From: Bos javanicus
Taxonomy: Eukaryota; Chordata; Mammalia; Artiodactyla; Bovidae
NCBI RefSeq assembly: GCF_032452875.1
Contig: NC_083878.1
Location: 40,811,878-40,875,877, forward strand
DNA: 64,000 nt
Reading direction: 5' to 3'
The position numbers were made by a program, and so were the translations under genes. Shown here piece by piece: positions 9,724 to 21,510 of the stretch (the stretch's first letter is position 1; each line of letters begins with the position of its first letter). The notes under the pieces are model-generated. The model ran no database searches. It was not told the DNA's origin and saw only the letters and a list, made by a program, of their open reading frames with translations.

Positions 9724-11483
9724 ATGTGCATTAAAACTGATAAATAAAGTGTTCCATAGTTGCTGACTTCATGCTTCTTAGGTACTTTTTCATTTCCTGG
9801 GTCCCCAAACACTGATCCTAGGAGAGTTTGAAGCACAATATATTTGTAAACACAGATACAAAGGAAAATTTCCATAGATTGGTAATGTCTTTAGCTGTGA
9901 TTTTACTTGGCAATATAAAAGATATTCCTGGTGGCAAAGGCAATGAAGAAATCTTTCTGCTAAGAAAACTGGAATCCACTTAAGTTTTGAAAGTATAATT
10001 TTATAAGGTATACATTATGCCACAAGTAATTATTCCTTTGTGTGTGAGGCAGCCTCAAAGAGCTGTATTTGGATCAGCAGTTAAATTCTAACATAAAATA
10101 ATATAACCTCTACACCTATACAACTTTGCCTTCTGTAAAGTAGGTTCAAAGTTAAAGAAAAAGCTGAAAGAATATGGCATAAGGAGAGGCAGAGAAAAAA
10201 GAACTGAAGAATTATATAATATAAAGAGAAGCAGATAAGGAAAATTAAAAGGAGGACTTTTACAGGGGAAAAACAATTTTATTTTATTGTAAAGACCTAA
10301 ATGAATAAAAGAAGACTTTGAATGTGAAGATGATTAAAAAAAACCAAAATCATTAGCTAAAGATTTTTACACATTTAGACTCTTTCATTTTGATTGTGAT
10401 TTTAATTAGCTGGACACTGGGGGGGAAGAAAATGAAAGCCTACATCATCTACTTACTCTTTAAATTGCATTCCACCTTAATTTTCTGCTTTTCAGTTCTT
10501 AATTTTCTCTATTTTTGTTCTAAGTAATCCGGTTATCAGGCTAAAGTGATTTTCCCTCAGCTAGGTTTAGCATTCAGTATTTGCAAATGTGAACCAAAAG
10601 TTCATTGCTTTAGTTTTTATTATTTCAATAGCAAAAACTCTCTGCAGGTAACTTTTTTCTGGTTCTTTGTCTATACAGCAGGCTGCTTTGTATACCTGTG
10701 ACAGTTAGATGACTAATAACAAAGGCTTCTATTTTTAAAACAATTATGCTCTATTTACACAGTTTTCCACAAAATTTACTCATAAAATTTAGAAAGCAGC
10801 AAGGCTTTAAAAATCTGTAGTTTCACTGTTCATTAAAACCATTTTTTTGTGTATGTGCAAGCAAGTTGCTTGTTTCCATTTTTCTGACAAAATACGAGCC
10901 AAAAAAAAAATCAGTATTAGTTAATCACATCTAGGATTATGTCTATGTGAATAAAATTTTCAAAAATAACATTGATATAAAACAAAGCACATCTGTTTAG
11001 AATAACCTACTTTAGAAAGGGTTTATCGTCACGATATTATCTGGCTCTTTAGTAGGCTATTTATTTTGCATTTGTTAAAGAAAACAAAATTAGCATAGCT
11101 AACCACGTATTATGTGTCTCTCAGTTTGCCCTGTCTTCCAAAAGAAATTCACTTAAATAATGTGAAGGAACAACGTTGGAGCGCCTTGAGGTCTGAGAAT
11201 GAAAGGAGCTATTTAAGTGGTGACAATTATTATTATTATTCTGCCATGGATAAAGAGTAACAATTGGCTTTTAAAACCATTGTGGATAATTTCATTTTGC
11301 TCTCCCATACCTCAGAGCAGAGTGCTCAGCACGTGTTATACACTCAAACTAGGATAACACATACACAGTGATGGGGACTAGAAAAGTAATTATCTTAGTA
11401 ATTAAACAGCCCAAATAAACACTCATCATAATCATTAGCAAATGTTATCAAGGCATGCTACAGAATTCTCTTACCTGCAAGTC
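9724..11483. other. Repeat-free non-coding stretch
   Basis: About 1.76 kb without a recognisable mobile element. Two parts, roughly 10440-10760 and 11210-11480, have dense TAAT/ATTA and AT-rich motifs and look like they could be under constraint. No frame looks coding. This is a suggestion only. Confidence 0.35.
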
Positions 11484-11497
11484 TTTTAAAATAGGCT

Positions 11498-11717
11498 GTG
11501 CTTGCTCAGTCACACCAGTCGTGTGCAACTCTTTGACAATCTATGGATTGTAACCTGCCAGGCTCCTCTGTTCATGGGATTTTCCAGGCAAGAATACTGG
11601 AGTGGGTTGCCATGCCCTTCTCCAGGGGATCTTCTCCATCCAGGGATCAAGCTTGCATCTCCTGTGTCTCCTGCATTGCAGGTGGATTCTTTACCACTTG
11701 AACCACTGGGGAAGCCC
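11498..11717 (-). mobile_element. Bov-tA SINE
   Basis: Full-length minus-strand copy ending at the right with GGGGAAGCCC. A perfect 14-bp TSD, TTTTAAAATAGGCT, is present at 11484-11497 and 11718-11731. Confidence 0.97.
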
Positions 11718-11731
11718 TTTTAAAATAGGCT

Positions 11732-12543
11732 ACTTGGGTCTTTCAGGCATAGCTTATGAGTACCACTGAACAGAAGTTGATGACATTGAGTAATTGTTCT
11801 GTCTACGATAAACCTCTTTGAAATGCGTCACACCTGAAAGACCTTCTTTAATGCACTGCTGGAAAGATGTACCAATTTGTTACAGTTGAGATTCACTGCA
11901 GCCACACTGGGATTTTGTTCCAGTATTTCTTGTCTTGCCCATTTTGCCTGAGACTTGTTGCAGGGCGTCTTCAGACTCTTGCATGAAAATCAACTAGAAT
12001 GCTTTCTAACTATACAGATTCCTTAAGGTCTGTTCTTCTTTGGGACCAAATAAATCCAATTTGTGAATCTACTGACACTTGCTAAGATGAGAACCAGAAC
12101 CTACGCTATAAATTATTACTCTGAGTAGTACAGGCAATGACAACAGGACAGTGTTAGGAGGAGGCAAGGGAGGTGCTAAGAACAGGGTTTGAAGGGAGCT
12201 CCTCTGAGTAACTTGCTCCCTCTTTTTCTCTGAAATTTAAGAGGAGAGAGAGGAAAGGAAGGGACAAGGGTAGGGTGAGAGGTGGGAAACACCTAGTTCT
12301 TCATCAGCAGGTTTGTGACCCATTCATTCTATTCGTGTTTGATTCTGTTCCAGACAAACAACATGAGTGAAAAAGTCTCAAATCATCATTTAATCCATAA
12401 TTTTTAAATCATTTGAGTATTAAACATATGAGTTATTCTTTATTAGAAAAAGAAATCTTTTTTTTGAAAGTAACTTAAATTTTTTTTCTGTCAAAGTAAC
12501 CAACATATTCTTTGCATATATGTATCTCTCTCTCTATATATAC
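11732..12543. other. Non-coding DNA
   Basis: No repeat or gene was recognised. A purine-rich GA stretch lies near 12240-12290, and a short TC/TA microsatellite (12520-12542) abuts the next BovB. Confidence 0.4.
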
Positions 12544-12829
12544 TTCAGTTCAGTTCAGTTCAGTTCATTCGCTCAGTCATGTCTGACTCTTTTCGACCCC
12601 ATGAATCGCAGCACGCCAGGCCTCCCTGTCCATCACCAACTCCCGGAGTTCACCCAGACTCACATCCATTGAGTCAGTGATGCCATCCAGCCATCTCATC
12701 CTCTGTCGTCCCCTCCTCCTGCCCCCAATCCCTCCCAGCATCAGAGTCTTTTCCAATGAGTCAACTCTTCACATGAGGTGGCCAAAGTACTGGAGTTTCA
12801 GTTTCAGAAATCCCAGGGCTGATCTCCTG
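12544..12829 (-). mobile_element. BovB LINE 3' end (ART2A-like)
   Basis: Antisense 3' end of about 285 bp beginning TTCAGTTCAGTTCAG. It carries the subtype marker CCATGAATCGCAGCACGCC. Compared with the copy at 62.4 kb, roughly 20 bases are missing near 12806 (GTTTCAG joined to AAATCCCAGGG). No clear TSD. Confidence 0.9.
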
Positions 12830-13771
12830 TTTTCTTAGTAAACCTTTAATCTCACCAATACCACCATCATCACGTTTATGTATATCCTAAAACTATCCAA
12901 CAATGTGGTAAAATAGCTAATTCATTTTTATTGATGATCATGAAAGCTTAGAAGGATTTAAGTTGATTAAGTCTCTAAACAAAAATTGCAAAACTCATAT
13001 AAGGTAAAAAGAAATAACTTTTGATTTATTAGGCAACGAGGTTCAGGTATAGGATGCAGCAACAAAGGCATAGGAAATGTCATTACTTTGAAAAGAAATA
13101 AAAGAACAACAAGTTTAGAAAATTAACTACCAAATTACATTTTTTAAAGAGGGGCAGTTAAAATGTTGATGAACAAATATAAGATGATGACTCAGGGGCA
13201 CTAAAAGTACGAAATGTGTGGGTTCTACTAGATAATACAATAAGTACTGGGAGTTTCGCTTTATAACCCATTGTGATTAAACAGCATATTGCTGAAAATG
13301 CAGATACGATACTACCATAGTAAAACCAGCCTTTTTAAAGATGTTTCTAATTAAATCATGAAAAATCAAAAAGAAAATGTTGAGAGAAGCCATTTTGAAG
13401 ATTTTTATTAATGAAGCATTCATGGAGAAGAATTTATTAGATTTGAACTAGCAAATGCTAATGCCAGTGCACAAAATGATACATAAGCATTTTTTCCCCT
13501 AAAACATTCTTTCAGGGTAAAAAAAACTTTGTGTAATCCAAACATCTTTAGTTTTAGTTAATGTAATTTCTAGTAATGAGAGACTTTGATATTTGAGTTA
13601 ATAATGCTTTAATTAATCCATATCTGTCTATGACAGATGTTTTGATTTCTACCATTTCTCACACAGCATTCTACCATTAACCAGAGAATTACTTTGAATA
13701 TTCTAATAGTTTTTCTCAGGCGGTTTGGAGGGTATTGACTTTACTTGGAAATGTATATCAAAATATCAAGT
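12830..13771. other. AT-rich non-coding DNA
   Basis: Nothing recognisable apart from short A/T runs. No plausible coding frame. Confidence 0.4.
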
Positions 13772-14060
13772 GTAGATTTATTCCTAGTTTTTAAAGGAAT
13801 CTCCATACTGTTCTCAGTAAAGACTATATCAGTTTACATTTCCATCAATGGTGTAGGAGTGTTTCCTTTTCTCCATATCCTCTTCAGCATTTATTGTTTG
13901 TAGATTTTTTGATGGTGGCCATTCTGACTGATGTGAGATGATACCCAATTGCAGTTTGATGTGATTTCTCTAATAATTAGTGATGTTGAGCATCTTTTCA
14001 TGTGTTTATTGGCCATCTGCATGTCTTCTTTGGAGAAATGTCTGTTGATGAACTTATTTA
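13772..14060 (-). mobile_element. L1 ORF2 3' end, inverted 5' part of an L1 insertion
   Basis: The antisense of the well-known L1 ORF2 C-terminal region is visible: ATTCCTAG, then GGAATCTCCATACTG, then ATTGGCCATCTGCATGTCTTC. It joins directly to a sense L1 3' UTR (next entry). The pair fits a single L1 insertion with a 5' inversion. Confidence 0.75.
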
Positions 14061-14400
14061 CAAGGAAGGAATGGATACAGATGTAGAAAATGAACTTGAG
14101 GTCACAGTATGGGGGAAGAGAGTGGGATGAATGGAGAAAGCAGCATCGGGATATATACACTATTATGTGTAAAATAGATAGCTGGTGAGAAGTGCTGTAT
14201 AACAGAGGGAGCCCAGTCTGGTATGTGATGGGCTCACACCACTCTGTGATGACCTAGAAGGGTGTGATGGAGGGAGGGGAGGGAGGCTCATGAGGGAAGG
14301 GATATATGTATATATACAATTAATTCATTTCATTGTACAGCAGAAACTAACACGATATTGTAAAGCAACTAAACCCCAATAACAAAAACAAACAAAAAAC
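14061..14400 (+). mobile_element. L1 3' UTR (ruminant type)
   Basis: Sense L1 3' UTR with the familiar blocks GTGTAAAATAGATAGCTGG, GGGAGGGAGGCTCATGAGGG and GTACAGCAGAAACTAACACG, ending in an A-rich tail at about 14380-14400. No TSD was confirmed. Confidence 0.82.
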
Positions 14401-14429
14401 CCCCAAATCCCCACAATCTGCAGTTGTCA

Positions 14430-14830
14430 CTCCTCTACGTAAACCGTTTCATGGCTCTTCATTACCTTATGTCCAAACTTTTTAGTCTTATATTATAAGG
14501 CTCTCCTTGACCTGGCACTCCCCTATGTACTTCCCTGATCTCATCTCTAACCACTCCCAGCTTAATGGTTTAAGCACTAGGAACTCTAAGCTGATTATAG
14601 TTTTTCATGCACTTTATATTATTTTATGTTCTGCATACATGCTCATGCTTTTTCTGTGGCCCAAAGTGCTATTCTTTCTTTCTTTTTTTTTTTAAATTTA
14701 AATTTATTTATTTTAATTTGAGGCTAATTACTTTCTTTTTTACAAACTCTGTTTAGCTCTTATTCATCTTTCAACATCTATTCCAGACATTGTTCCTTCC
14801 AGCAACAACTTTTATTAACCAGTAATTGTG
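14430..14830 (+). repeat. Ancient dispersed repeat with a tiny L1 insertion
   Basis: Related in style to the old repeat at 4.1-4.8 kb (AAGGCTCTCCTTGACCTGGC). At 14680-14735 there is a poly-T start followed by AATTTGAGGCTAATTACTTTC, which resembles the extreme 3' end of a ruminant L1 in antisense. Names are uncertain. Confidence 0.35.
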
Positions 14831-15039
14831 AGAAGAAGAAAATCCAAAGTGATTCACTTCCCAGGATAGACTACAAAGGTAGTTTGGGGTGAGATTTTAA
14901 ACATCCTCAGTGAGCGAGGTTTTCCTAGGAAGTATTTTATGCGGCTAAATACCATTGTGATAATCTATTTGGTCCCTTCGTTGTTCCTGTATTTTGTTTA
15001 AGTGTCCTTATATCTTGCATTCAGATGGAAACAAAACAA

Positions 15040-15369
15040 AATAACTAGGTCAAAAGTTAGTTTTCCTGTCTCTTTCTATAAACATATTACCAAATTATTT
15101 TCAAAGAGTTTTACAGTTATTTAACACCACAAGCAGAGATTTACTACATTCCCTCCAAGCATTGAGTACTTTTATGTTAAAACTTTCTTTGACATTTGTT
15201 AATTTAATAATGAAACAAAGCTGGTCATTTTTGTGTTAGTCTGGATAATTTGCATACTTGTGGTACTGGTCATTTTCCCATATATTTACTAGTCGTACAA
15301 TAGTTCTTTATTCAGCTATCCTATTTTTATTTCCATGAGTTTTTCTTGTTCTTTTATTTATTTATTTAT
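15040..15369 (-). mobile_element. Old L1 fragment (probable, antisense)
   Basis: The order of blocks resembles the antisense ORF2 3' region of an old L1: ATTACCAAATTATTTTCAAA, then a string like ATTCCCTCCAAGCATTGAG, then GGTCATTTTCCC. Divergence is high, so the call is tentative. Confidence 0.4.
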
Positions 15370-15380
15370 CTATTTTAATA

Positions 15381-15512
15381 TTTATTTCTTAGTTGGGGCA
15401 TGTGGGCTTAGTTGTTCTGCAGCAATGTGGGATCTTAGTTACCTGACAGGGATCAAACTCATGTCCCTTGCTTTGCAAGGCAGATTCTTAACCACTGCTC
15501 CAGGGAAGTCCC
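15381..15512 (-). mobile_element. CHR-2-like SINE
   Basis: Minus-strand cetartiodactyl SINE with its TTTATTT-rich tail on the left and the head CCAGGGAAGTCCC on the right. The direct repeat CTATTTTAATA at 15370-15380 and 15519-15529 is the likely TSD. Confidence 0.85.
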
Positions 15513-15529
15513 TTGACCCTATTTTAATA

Positions 15530-15898
15530 GCATCCCAATCATGCTTTATGGATACAGTGTTACACGAAATATTCAGGGGGTATTATCAAAGATTACTTTT
15601 CTTAATTTATTTTCTTTAGTCTGAATTTGGTCCTTTATTTGATGGTCATTTCTGTTCATACTTCGTGATCATTCTCTTTCACATCACTGGCTTCCCTCAG
15701 TACCAAGTGATCCTTTTTTACCTATTTGTATTTAAGAATGTGACAAAAAATGTAATGATTATGTGCTTTGTGTATGGGAGAAAAGTTTATCCACCGATCA
15801 TCACACTTTGCTTTAGGGTGAGTAGGTTGAGAGCCAGCCATTGAGCTGGGAGGCCCTAAAGCAAGGAAAGAAAGTGTTGCTATTGGGTAGCTCATCAC
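15530..15898. other. Non-coding DNA
   Basis: AT-rich; possibly a continuation of the old L1 fragment, but not recognisable with any confidence. Confidence 0.35.
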
Positions 15899-15901
15899 TA
15901 T

Positions 15902-16108
15902 TACTTCCTTGATAGCTCAGATGGTAAAGAATCTTCCTGCAATGCAGGAGACCTTGGTTTGATCCTTGAGTCAAGAAGATCCCCTGGAGAAGGGAATGGC
16001 AACCCATTCTAGTATTCTTGCCAGGAGAATTCCATGGACAGAGGAGCCTGGAGGGCTACAGTCCATGGGGTCTCAAAGAGTAGGACATGACTGGGCAACT
16101 AACACACA
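15902..16108 (+). mobile_element. Bov-tA SINE with CA tail
   Basis: Sense copy starting CTTCCTTGATAGCTCAG, with B-box-like GGTTTGATCC, ending CAACTAACACACAC. The tail has grown into a CA microsatellite (16102-16134). A short repeat, TCATCAC, at 15892-15898 and 16138-16144 may be the TSD. Confidence 0.92.
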
Positions 16109-16134
16109 CACATAAACACACACACACACACACA
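16102..16134. repeat. (CA)n microsatellite
   Basis: A slightly interrupted CA run at the 3' end of the preceding SINE. Confidence 0.9.
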
Positions 16135-16644
16135 GCTTCATCACACCCTTGATTCTCCCCCAGAGAAGTGGTTCATTTTTTTTTTGGAAAAGGCAACTCT
16201 GTTTTTGTTTTGCTTTTAAAACGGGCAATAAATGCTTGACTTCTGGGGATGCTACACCTGTGTTCATGTGTTCAGGTATATGCAGGAGGGAATGAGACTG
16301 GGTGCAGAGAGAGAGCAGTGACTGAATTTTGTGTTCGTGCTGCCGACCAACCCTTTCTTTGCAGCTCCAAATCTCATTCCCTTTTGTTTGAGTCTAACCG
16401 TGGGGCTTTGCATCAGTCAGGCCCTGTTTTCTCTTCATTCTATCACCAGTCAACATTCCTCTACCCACCTTTCATTTTGCAAAAATGGGCTGAAATTTCT
16501 CACCCACAATCTCTTTATTGTTGTGATATTTATCAGGGTTTTCACTTTTGGATATTGCTGTCAAAATAATTTGCTTTTATTCTGAACTTGAGATCTTTCT
16601 ATTTTTAATTCATTTATATAAAAACTTTATAAATTTAAGGAGTT
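16135..16644. other. Non-coding DNA
   Basis: Overlapping open frames at 16249-16585 have no recognisable domain and lie in ordinary single-copy-looking sequence. No gene is called. Confidence 0.4.
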
Positions 16645-16654
16645 AACACATTAA

Positions 16655-16859
16655 GGGGCTTCTCTGATAGCTCAGTCGGTAAAGAATCCACCCACAATGC
16701 AGGAGACCTGGGTTCTATCCCTAGGTCTGGAAGATCCTCTGGAGAGGAAATGGCAACATACTCCAGTATTCTTGCCCAGGAAATCCCATGGATAGAGGAG
16801 TCTGGAGGGATACATGGGGTCACAAAAGTCAGACATGACTTAGTGACTAAACCACCACC
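16655..16859 (+). mobile_element. Bov-tA SINE
   Basis: Sense copy from GGGCTTCTCTGATAGCTCAG to the ACCACCACC tail, with a perfect 10-bp TSD, AACACATTAA, at 16645-16654 and 16860-16869. Confidence 0.95.
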
Positions 16860-16869
16860 AACACATTAA

Positions 16870-18334
16870 AATTCTCATATGATACAAATATTTCCTTATC
16901 ATCTTTTTACTTCGGTTTATTTTGATGTAAAGAAAGTTATGCTTGTATCTAGTCATCTCCCAGTCTCTCCTGTTTTCTATTGCATCTCTCTTTGGAAAAT
17001 TCTACTCATTTAAAATATTTATTATAATTAATTGTGTTCCCTGGTATTTTTCGTGTTTTGCTTTCAATAACATTTTACTCCTCTAAATGTAGTTTGGTAT
17101 ATGACAACTTTTCAAACTTTTTATATCCTTTTTTGGTGGAAAATTCTTTCTTCAAGCAAAATCTTACATGGAAATCTAATTGATAAAATGAGAAAATGGA
17201 ATGATTTAGGTCAATACTCAGATCCATTTCTCTTGCTTTCATCTTGGTCCTATATTTGAGAGTGTCCTTAATTTTTGAGAAGTAAATTAAAAAGCACTGG
17301 TATGTAGTATAAAGAGAAATTAAAAGCTGATCCTTCTTAAGATGACAACTATCTAAAAACTGTCATTGGTAAAATTACTTTTCTCCACTGACTTATAAAA
17401 CTTTTATGGTATATTAACTTATTATACATATTGTACTCTGTTTGGAAGCTCTCTTTCTGTTCCATTAACCTATCTATTTTTACACCAGAACTTTATTGTT
17501 TTAACTAGTATAGAAATATTTTCATTTGTAATAAGGCTGATATACATTCATTACATTTTTTCCCCCAGAATTAAAAAAATGCTCTTGCCAATGTATTATT
17601 TTAGAAGATCCTGAGAAAAGTTATATTGCCTTTGGGTGATATGATTTTCCACACACTGAAATTCTAAGTTATTAATTTTTGCTTTGATTCTATAAGATCT
17701 TGTTTATTTTAGTCAAGTTGTCCTGTCCTAGGCTGATAGCACTATGTTAAAATATCTTCACATGATTGTATTTCTGGTCATCTCTTTTTGGTTTGGTGAC
17801 AGTGTTTTTCTTTAGGTATCGTATCATCCTGGCTCTGTTATTTGGCACTCAGTCTGAGTCCCCATGTGATGACTGGCTCAGGTAGGTCCAAATTCATCTG
17901 TGGGGCCGGTCCATAGGATGCTCAGAAAATGTGAAATCAGCAGAAGACTGGGAAGATATTTTGATGAGGAAAGAATGATACTGCCAACAGCCCTGGGAGA
18001 TGCTGAGGCTGTTAGAACAGAAAGGCAGCTAGGGATGGAGTGGGTGGTCAGGGAGGGCAAGGGGTGCATACAAAAGAATACGTAGCCTGGGATGAGAGCT
18101 GGTATGTTTTATAAGAGAAAATATGAAGTTAGGAAGTTTGAGCAGCTTCAGAAGAATGCAGTAGAACCAAGAAGATATTAGCAAGAGACCGGGGAGGAGA
18201 AACACTGAGCTTGCTCTGCTGAGAAACCTGTTGGAAAAGAAAGGCCTGACTGTACTTTCGTTTGAATTTGTTTCATTTTCTTTCTTAAAAAAAAAAAAAA
18301 AACATTTATTTTTTGGAATCGATGGAGAAGACTT
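16870..18334. other. Non-coding DNA with a probable old L1 piece
   Basis: Mostly AT-rich. Around 17430-17660 blocks such as CTATCTATTTTTACACCAGA resemble antisense ORF2 of an old L1M. The 17.83-18.26 kb part is less AT-rich and unassigned. A 15-base A run sits near 18289. Confidence 0.4.
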
Positions 18335-18612
18335 TTTTTTCAAAAAAATTGAAGTAAAATTTCTTTTACAATGTTGTATTAGTTTCTGTTGTACAACAAA
18401 GTGAATCAGCTATATGTATACATATATCTCCTCCCTCTTGAGCCTCCCTCCCACCACCCCTCCCCCTTCCCCACCCCCCACAAATCACCCCTCTAGGTAG
18501 TCACAGAGCACCAAGCTGAGCTCCCTGTGCTAATCAGCAGCTTCCCACTGGCTAAATCTGTTTTATGCACAATAGTGTATATATATCAATCCTGCTCTCC
18601 CAATTTGTCCCA
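18335..18612 (-). mobile_element. L1 3' UTR (antisense)
   Basis: Reads as the reverse of a ruminant L1 3' UTR: a T-rich left end, TTTCTGTTGTACAACAAAGTG, a C-rich block (CCCACCACCCCTCCCCC) and CACAGAGCACCAAGCTGAGC. Only the 3' UTR is present, so it is a 5'-truncated insertion. Confidence 0.85.
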
Positions 18613-19126
18613 TAAGGAAAAATGGGAAAAAAGGAATATTCTTATAGTTCAGTTTACCTTGTAAATTCAACTTTGTTTGAAATTAACACTGTCACTTTCA
18701 AGTTGCTTGAATTTGTTTTATCTCAGTTCCTTTTACTTTATGCTTGGCCTCTCTGTATTATTTTGTTTAAGCCATGTCCTTTGGAACCAGACAACTACTA
18801 GACAAAAAAAAATATTCGACTTGGGAATCTTCCCTTTTTAGTTAAATGAAACCATATATCTACGGTTTTGGTGGAGACCACTAGCTGTTCACTGAAGATA
18901 GGTGCCCCTCTCCTATAATGTAGACTTGTTGCCTGAAAGTCTGCTCAGCCCAAGGCTGAATCTTTGTGTGTCATAAATGTGAGCAGAGGGGCTGTGTTTT
19001 CTCTATCCTCACTCTTTTCCCATATTGTAGCTGGAGGTCAATACTGAGAGTGACATTTGAAACAGAAGATGGCAGAACCCTGCCAGCTAATCCCCTGTAA
19101 GACTAGATGCAGCAACCCTTACATCC
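18613..19126. other. Non-coding DNA
   Basis: No gene or repeat recognised. Confidence 0.4.
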
Positions 19127-19138
19127 TTTATTGCTAAT

Positions 19139-19336
19139 GAAAGAAAATGAAAGTCGCTTAGCTGTGTCCGACTCTTTTTGACCCAATGGACTATGCAGTC
19201 CATGGAATTCTCCAGGCCAGAATACTGGAGTGGGTAGCCTTTCCTTTCTCCAGGGGATCTTCCCAACCCAGGGATCAAACCCAGGTCTCCCACATTGCAG
19301 GCAGATTCTTTACCAGCTGAGCCACCAGAGAAGCCG
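19139..19336 (-). mobile_element. Bov-tA SINE
   Basis: Minus-strand copy ending GAGCCACCAGAGAAGCCG on the right. A perfect 12-bp TSD, TTTATTGCTAAT, lies at 19127-19138 and 19337-19348. Confidence 0.96.
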
Positions 19337-19348
19337 TTTATTGCTAAT

Positions 19349-19941
19349 ATACACACTGGATTGCTTTGTGAGCAAAAACCAGACGTCTAGTATGTAAAAA
19401 CACTGAAATGTTAGAAATTATTCCAGTGGCAAATGTTATCCAAACTTACACGATTGTTTACTTTTTCCTATTTTTATGGTTTTTACTGTTTATTATTCAG
19501 TTAAAAGCTCCTTTGTGGTATGTGCAGTGTCATTCTATATTCTGTTGTATATGTCAATGATTTGTGAAATAAACACCTTCTTTTAAAATATACTAATTGC
19601 CTTAAGGCTAAACCCATATTTATCTTATTAGCAAAATTAAAATAATGACTGATGACTTTTTGTTTTAGGGAGACAAGGAATTTTGTGTTTTTGCAATCTA
19701 CTCTAAAGCTTTTTCTTTTTACTAGTCCTGGCTAATTTAATCTGAATCCACACTTACCATCATTAAAAAATGTCACATTTATCTCATTTTTAAATTCTAT
19801 TTTTAACCGTGGTGACAATATAAACCCTTTCCTGATTACTTTTCTTTTCTCCACTTACTGCTATAATTTTCATTGATTTTGCTTCTTGTTTCTCATCCCT
19901 ATCTGACGCAATTTACTGTTGACTCGTTTTTTTAAGTGAGA
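19349..19941. other. AT-rich non-coding DNA
   Basis: No recognisable feature. Confidence 0.4.
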
Positions 19942-19950
19942 ACATCTCTT

Positions 19951-20168
19951 GGGGCTTTCCAGGTGGTGCTAGTGGTAAAGAACCCGTCTGCAAATGTGGG
20001 AGATGTAAGAGATGCAGATTCGATCCCTGGGTCAGGAAAAGATTCCCTGGAGGAGGGCATAGCAACCACTCCAGTATTCTTGCCTGGAAAATCCCACGAA
20101 CGAGGAGTACAGTGAGTGGGGTCACAAAGAGTCGGACATGACTGACGTGACTTAACACACACGCATGG
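19951..20168 (+). mobile_element. Bov-tA SINE
   Basis: Sense copy starting GGGGCTTTCCAGGTGGTG with B-box-like GATTCGATCCC. A 9-bp TSD, ACATCTCTT, lies at 19942-19950 and 20169-20177. Confidence 0.95.
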
Positions 20169-20730
20169 ACATCTCTTAGTAGCTTTTCAGAAATTATACC
20201 TTGCTGATAAATTTTCTATGGCTTTTGGTATCTGAGAATGTCTTCTGGTTACCATTGCATATGAAAAGCAATTTAATTGATTTTAAAGTTATTGGAACAT
20301 TGACTTTTCTCTAAAAGTTCTATAGGAACTTCTGAATTTTCTCCTGATTTTTTTTTGCAGATGCCAGTCTAATTTTCATTATTTCTGGCACAAATGTGTC
20401 TGTGTGCATGTGTACATTGATCACTTACCAAGTTCTTTTGTCAGTCAAGAAGTTTAAGGTTTTACCAGCCTATGTCTAGGTATTAATCTCTGTTCCTAAT
20501 TTTTCCCTGCTACATATTTAGCTTTGTTAAAAAGCTTAAAGATCTTGTCAGATCTTTGTTGTTGTTGTTGTATCTTTTCTTACTGTTTTTGATTCATTTA
20601 GTCAGTTCTTTATAACTCTTTAGATTCTAATTCACATTTTCTTTGTTTATGTAGTCATTTAGGTATCTGGGAATATTTCTCAAGTTTAGCCTTCGTGTCA
20701 TTGATTTGGTTCTTTGTAGTCTTAAACCTT

Positions 20731-20861
20731 GAGGAGGTCATGGCAACCCACTGCAATATTCTTGCATGGAGAATCCCCATGAACAAAGGAGCCTGCAGGG
20801 CTGCAGTCCATGGGATCACAAGGAGTCAGACACGACTGAGCGACTAAGCACAGCACAGCAC
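20731..20861 (+). mobile_element. BovA-type SINE (monomer)
   Basis: A sense BovA body without a tRNA head, ending in a CAGCACAGCACA tail. A perfect 13-bp TSD, AGTCTTAAACCTT, lies at 20718-20730 and 20862-20874. Confidence 0.95.
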
Positions 20862-20942
20862 AGTCTTAAACCTTATTTTTTTTTTTTTTTCTGTTTTTAG
20901 TAAAGCTAATTCCATTTTATTTAATGTGATTTTCATCTTATT

Positions 20943-21045
20943 CTGTGCTTCCCAAATGGTGCAGTGGTAAAGAACTGCCTGCTAATGCAGGAGATGCTAT
21001 AGACATGGGTTTGATCCCTGGAGTAGGAAATGGCAGATAATCTCA
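20943..21045 (+). mobile_element. Bov-tA SINE head fragment
   Basis: tRNA-like head in sense orientation (GTGCTTCCCAAATGGTGCAG, then GGGTTTGATCCC). The match fades after about 21040. It is a 3'-truncated, diverged copy. Confidence 0.72.
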
Positions 21046-21510
21046 GGAAGGTAGCTTGGGGTGCCCTGGACAACTAGGGAAGTGTTAAAATTTAGGCTCC
21101 CCACTTGGCCTTTGCTGGAAGGGATAAGGATTTTTCTTCTGTGACATTTGCTGTGGTAGAGCAGTCATTGTCTAAACATTTCTGTCCTGGCTGGGCTGTC
21201 TCTTTCTATTCCTTTGGCAAGACAGATCAGGCTTTAGGTGTGGGTGTAGCTCTGCATTCATTGGCATTTTCAGGGATTTCTCCGCCCAGTCTGGAATATA
21301 CGAGGCATAAAGAAAACCCAAAGAACTCATCACCATGTTGTTCCTCTGATCCCCAGCTCCCTACCTAGACTGTTTGTCTCTGCCTTTCAGAGTCGTCTTA
21401 CATTTGTTTTATATAAATGTCCAGCATTTTTAACTGTACATAGTGGGAGAAATAGGGAAAAGGGCATTCAGTCCATATTTCAGGAAGCAGGAGTCTTTTG
21501 CTGAAAATTT

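Larger units (their letters stand above)
20178..21510 (-). mobile_element. Probable old L1M 3' region, antisense, broken by SINEs
   Basis: Excluding the two nested SINE pieces, the text resembles the antisense 3' UTR of old L1M elements, most clearly at 21400-21490 (ATAAATGTCCAGCATTTTTA and GGGAGAAATAGGGAAAAG). Divergence is high. The open frame at 21105-21368 falls inside it and is not a gene. Confidence 0.42.

Noticed and set aside
15902..16108. Functional tRNA gene in the SINE heads
   Set aside because: Bov-tA heads resemble tRNA-Glu in A and B boxes but do not form an intact cloverleaf, and they continue into the SINE body.
16249..16585. Possible small gene or exon (two overlapping frames)
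   Set aside because: No recognised domain, no splice-site support and no sign of coding bias. Left as non-coding.
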